From LGRD01 sp031382215 (GTDB taxonomy: Bacteria; Pseudomonadota; Gammaproteobacteria; Burkholderiales; Burkholderiaceae_C), in NCBI GenBank assembly GCA_031382215.1, contig JANMYQ010000262.1:1-64000 (forward strand): 64,000 nucleotides of DNA, given 5' to 3'. Positions 63,190 through 64,000 of the stretch are shown piece after piece. How positions within the stretch are numbered: position 1 is the stretch's first letter; each line of letters begins with the position of its first letter. The notes under the pieces are model-generated. The model did not search any database. It worked only from the letters and a program-made list of their open reading frames with translations, and was not told the origin of the DNA. A program made the position numbers and the translations under genes.

Positions 63190-64000
63190 TCAGCGCCCCC
63201 CTTTGCGAGAAAGTTGGTCGACGGTCACGGCCAGGATCACCAGGATGCCGGTGATCAGCACCTGGTAGACCGACGACACGCCCATCAATGTCAGCCCGTT
63301 GCGCAGCACGCCGACGACAACCGCGCCGATCAGCGAGCCCAGGATCACGCCGCGCCCGCCGAACAGGCTGGTACCGCCCAGCACCACGGCGGTGATGGCG
63401 TCGAGGTTCTCGGTCTGCCCGGCGTTCGGGTCACCCACGCCGGTGCGCGACACCGCCAACAGCGACGCGATGCCGTCGAACACACCCGCCATCACGTACA
63501 CGCCGAGCAGCACGTTTTCGGGCGGGATACCGACCAGCCGCGTCGCCTCGGGGTTGTTGCCGACGGCGTAGACGTGGCGCCCGGCGCCGGTCTCGCGCAG
63601 CCAGAACCACACGCCCAGGTAGAGCAGGATCATCAGCACGGTGCCGTAGGCAATGTTGGCGCCACCCAGCGGGAAGGTCGTGCCCAGCCAGGTCATCATG
63701 GGCGGCACTTCGGTGATGGTCTGGGCGCCGGAGTAGAGCTGCGTGATCGCAAACGCGATGTTGAAGGTGCCCAGGGTGACGATGAACGGCGGCAGCTTGA
63801 TTCGCGTGACCAGCAGGCCGTTGACCAGCCCGAACAGCGCCGTCACGCCGATGCCGATCAGGATCGCCAGCGGCGCCGGCACGCCCAGGTCGGCGGCGAC
63901 CTTGGTCATCACGATGCTGCCCAGCGCCATGATCATGCCGCACGACAGGTCGATGCCGGCGGTCAGGATGATCAGGGTCTGGCCGATGGCGATCACGCCC
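63190..64000 (-). CDS. Ribose/fructose-type ABC transporter permease (RbsC/FrcC-like), 5' end outside window
   Basis: At least 269 residues with multiple membrane helices. LIILTAGIDLSCGMIMALGS, AVGNNPEATRLVGI and AVVLGGTSLFGGRG are typical of the RbsC/AraH permease family. The frame runs to the window edge, so the N-terminus is missing. A binding-protein gene is expected beyond the edge. Confidence 0.92.
   Translation of the reverse strand, partial: GVIAIGQTLIILTAGIDLSCGMIMALGSIVMTKVAADLGVPAPLAILIGIGVTALFGLVNGLLVTRIKLPPFIVTLGTFNIAFAITQLYSGAQTITEVPPMMTWLGTTFPLGGANIAYGTVLMILLYLGVWFWLRETGAGRHVYAVGNNPEATRLVGIPPENVLLGVYVMAGVFDGIASLLAVSRTGVGDPNAGQTENLDAITAVVLGGTSLFGGRGVILGSLIGAVVVGVLRNGLTLMGVSSVYQVLITGILVILAVTVDQLSRKGGR

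Overview
The window is a GC-rich (about two thirds G+C), densely coded chromosomal segment. It most resembles a betaproteobacterium of the order Burkholderiales (Rubrivivax/Methylibium/Leptothrix-like). This placement rests on gene content and codon use (TAXI-type TRAP transporter, tkt-gap linkage, DUF1840, UbiH-type hydroxylase, bacterial SET protein, DmeF-type CDF exporter), not on a marker gene. I see no rRNA, tRNA, CRISPR array, insertion sequence or prophage.

Layout. 0-9 kb: the end of a branched-chain amino-acid-type ABC ATPase, an aryl-CoA-ligase-like gene, an overlapping HD-GYP and GGDEF/EAL pair (cyclic-di-GMP turnover), then small housekeeping genes. 9.1-22.5 kb: a carbohydrate or sugar-acid catabolic island. 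Its long leftward unit holds a binding protein, two permeases, a tiny membrane protein, two different ATPases, a tagatose-epimerase-like isomerase, a VOC protein, a mandelate-racemase-type dehydratase, a FadR-type regulator, a 2-hydroxyacid dehydrogenase and a DJ-1 protein. A divergent rightward pair (isomerase, Gfo/Idh/MocA dehydrogenase) faces it. Two perfect FadR-like palindromes bracket a good sigma70 promoter in the divergent region. The binding-protein gene carries two in-frame amber codons. 22.5-28.5 kb: a Fic protein, a TAXI TRAP transporter, a membrane hydroxylase and an orphan PhnD-like protein. 28.7-33.7 kb: topoisomerase III divergent from SET-domain, biotin ligase and SPOR genes, with a 32-bp alternating purine-pyrimidine tract between them. 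33.7-38.2 kb: two overlapping secreted subtilases with GlyGly-CTERM-like tails, and a small lipoprotein. 38.3-42.1 kb: gapA, a PKD-domain secreted protein and transketolase.

42.2-53.8 kb: speD with a MurU-like transferase, a CDF exporter, an unknown membrane protein and aminopeptidase P, then a leftward unit of SPFH protein, DUF4178 protein, DUF350 protein, membrane aminopropyltransferase (frameshifted) and Tat-exported flavin oxidoreductase. A VapBC toxin-antitoxin pair sits inside this unit. I read it as a polyamine-linked membrane module. 53.9-59 kb: UbiH, a small secreted protein and a large lipoprotein subtilase. 59-64 kb: phosphoglucomutase, ROK regulator, FucU-like mutarotase and a ribose/fructose-type ABC transporter running off the end.

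The most novel-looking signal is that a small exported protein resembling a subtilase propeptide sits directly 5' of subtilase genes at two unlinked loci (37.9 kb and 55.1 kb). At 55 kb the hand alignment to the neighbouring protease's own propeptide is strong; at 38 kb it is suggestive only. Other points of note are the amber-interrupted transporter gene, the VapBC inside the polyamine operon, and recurrent short in-frame tandem repeats inside conserved genes.
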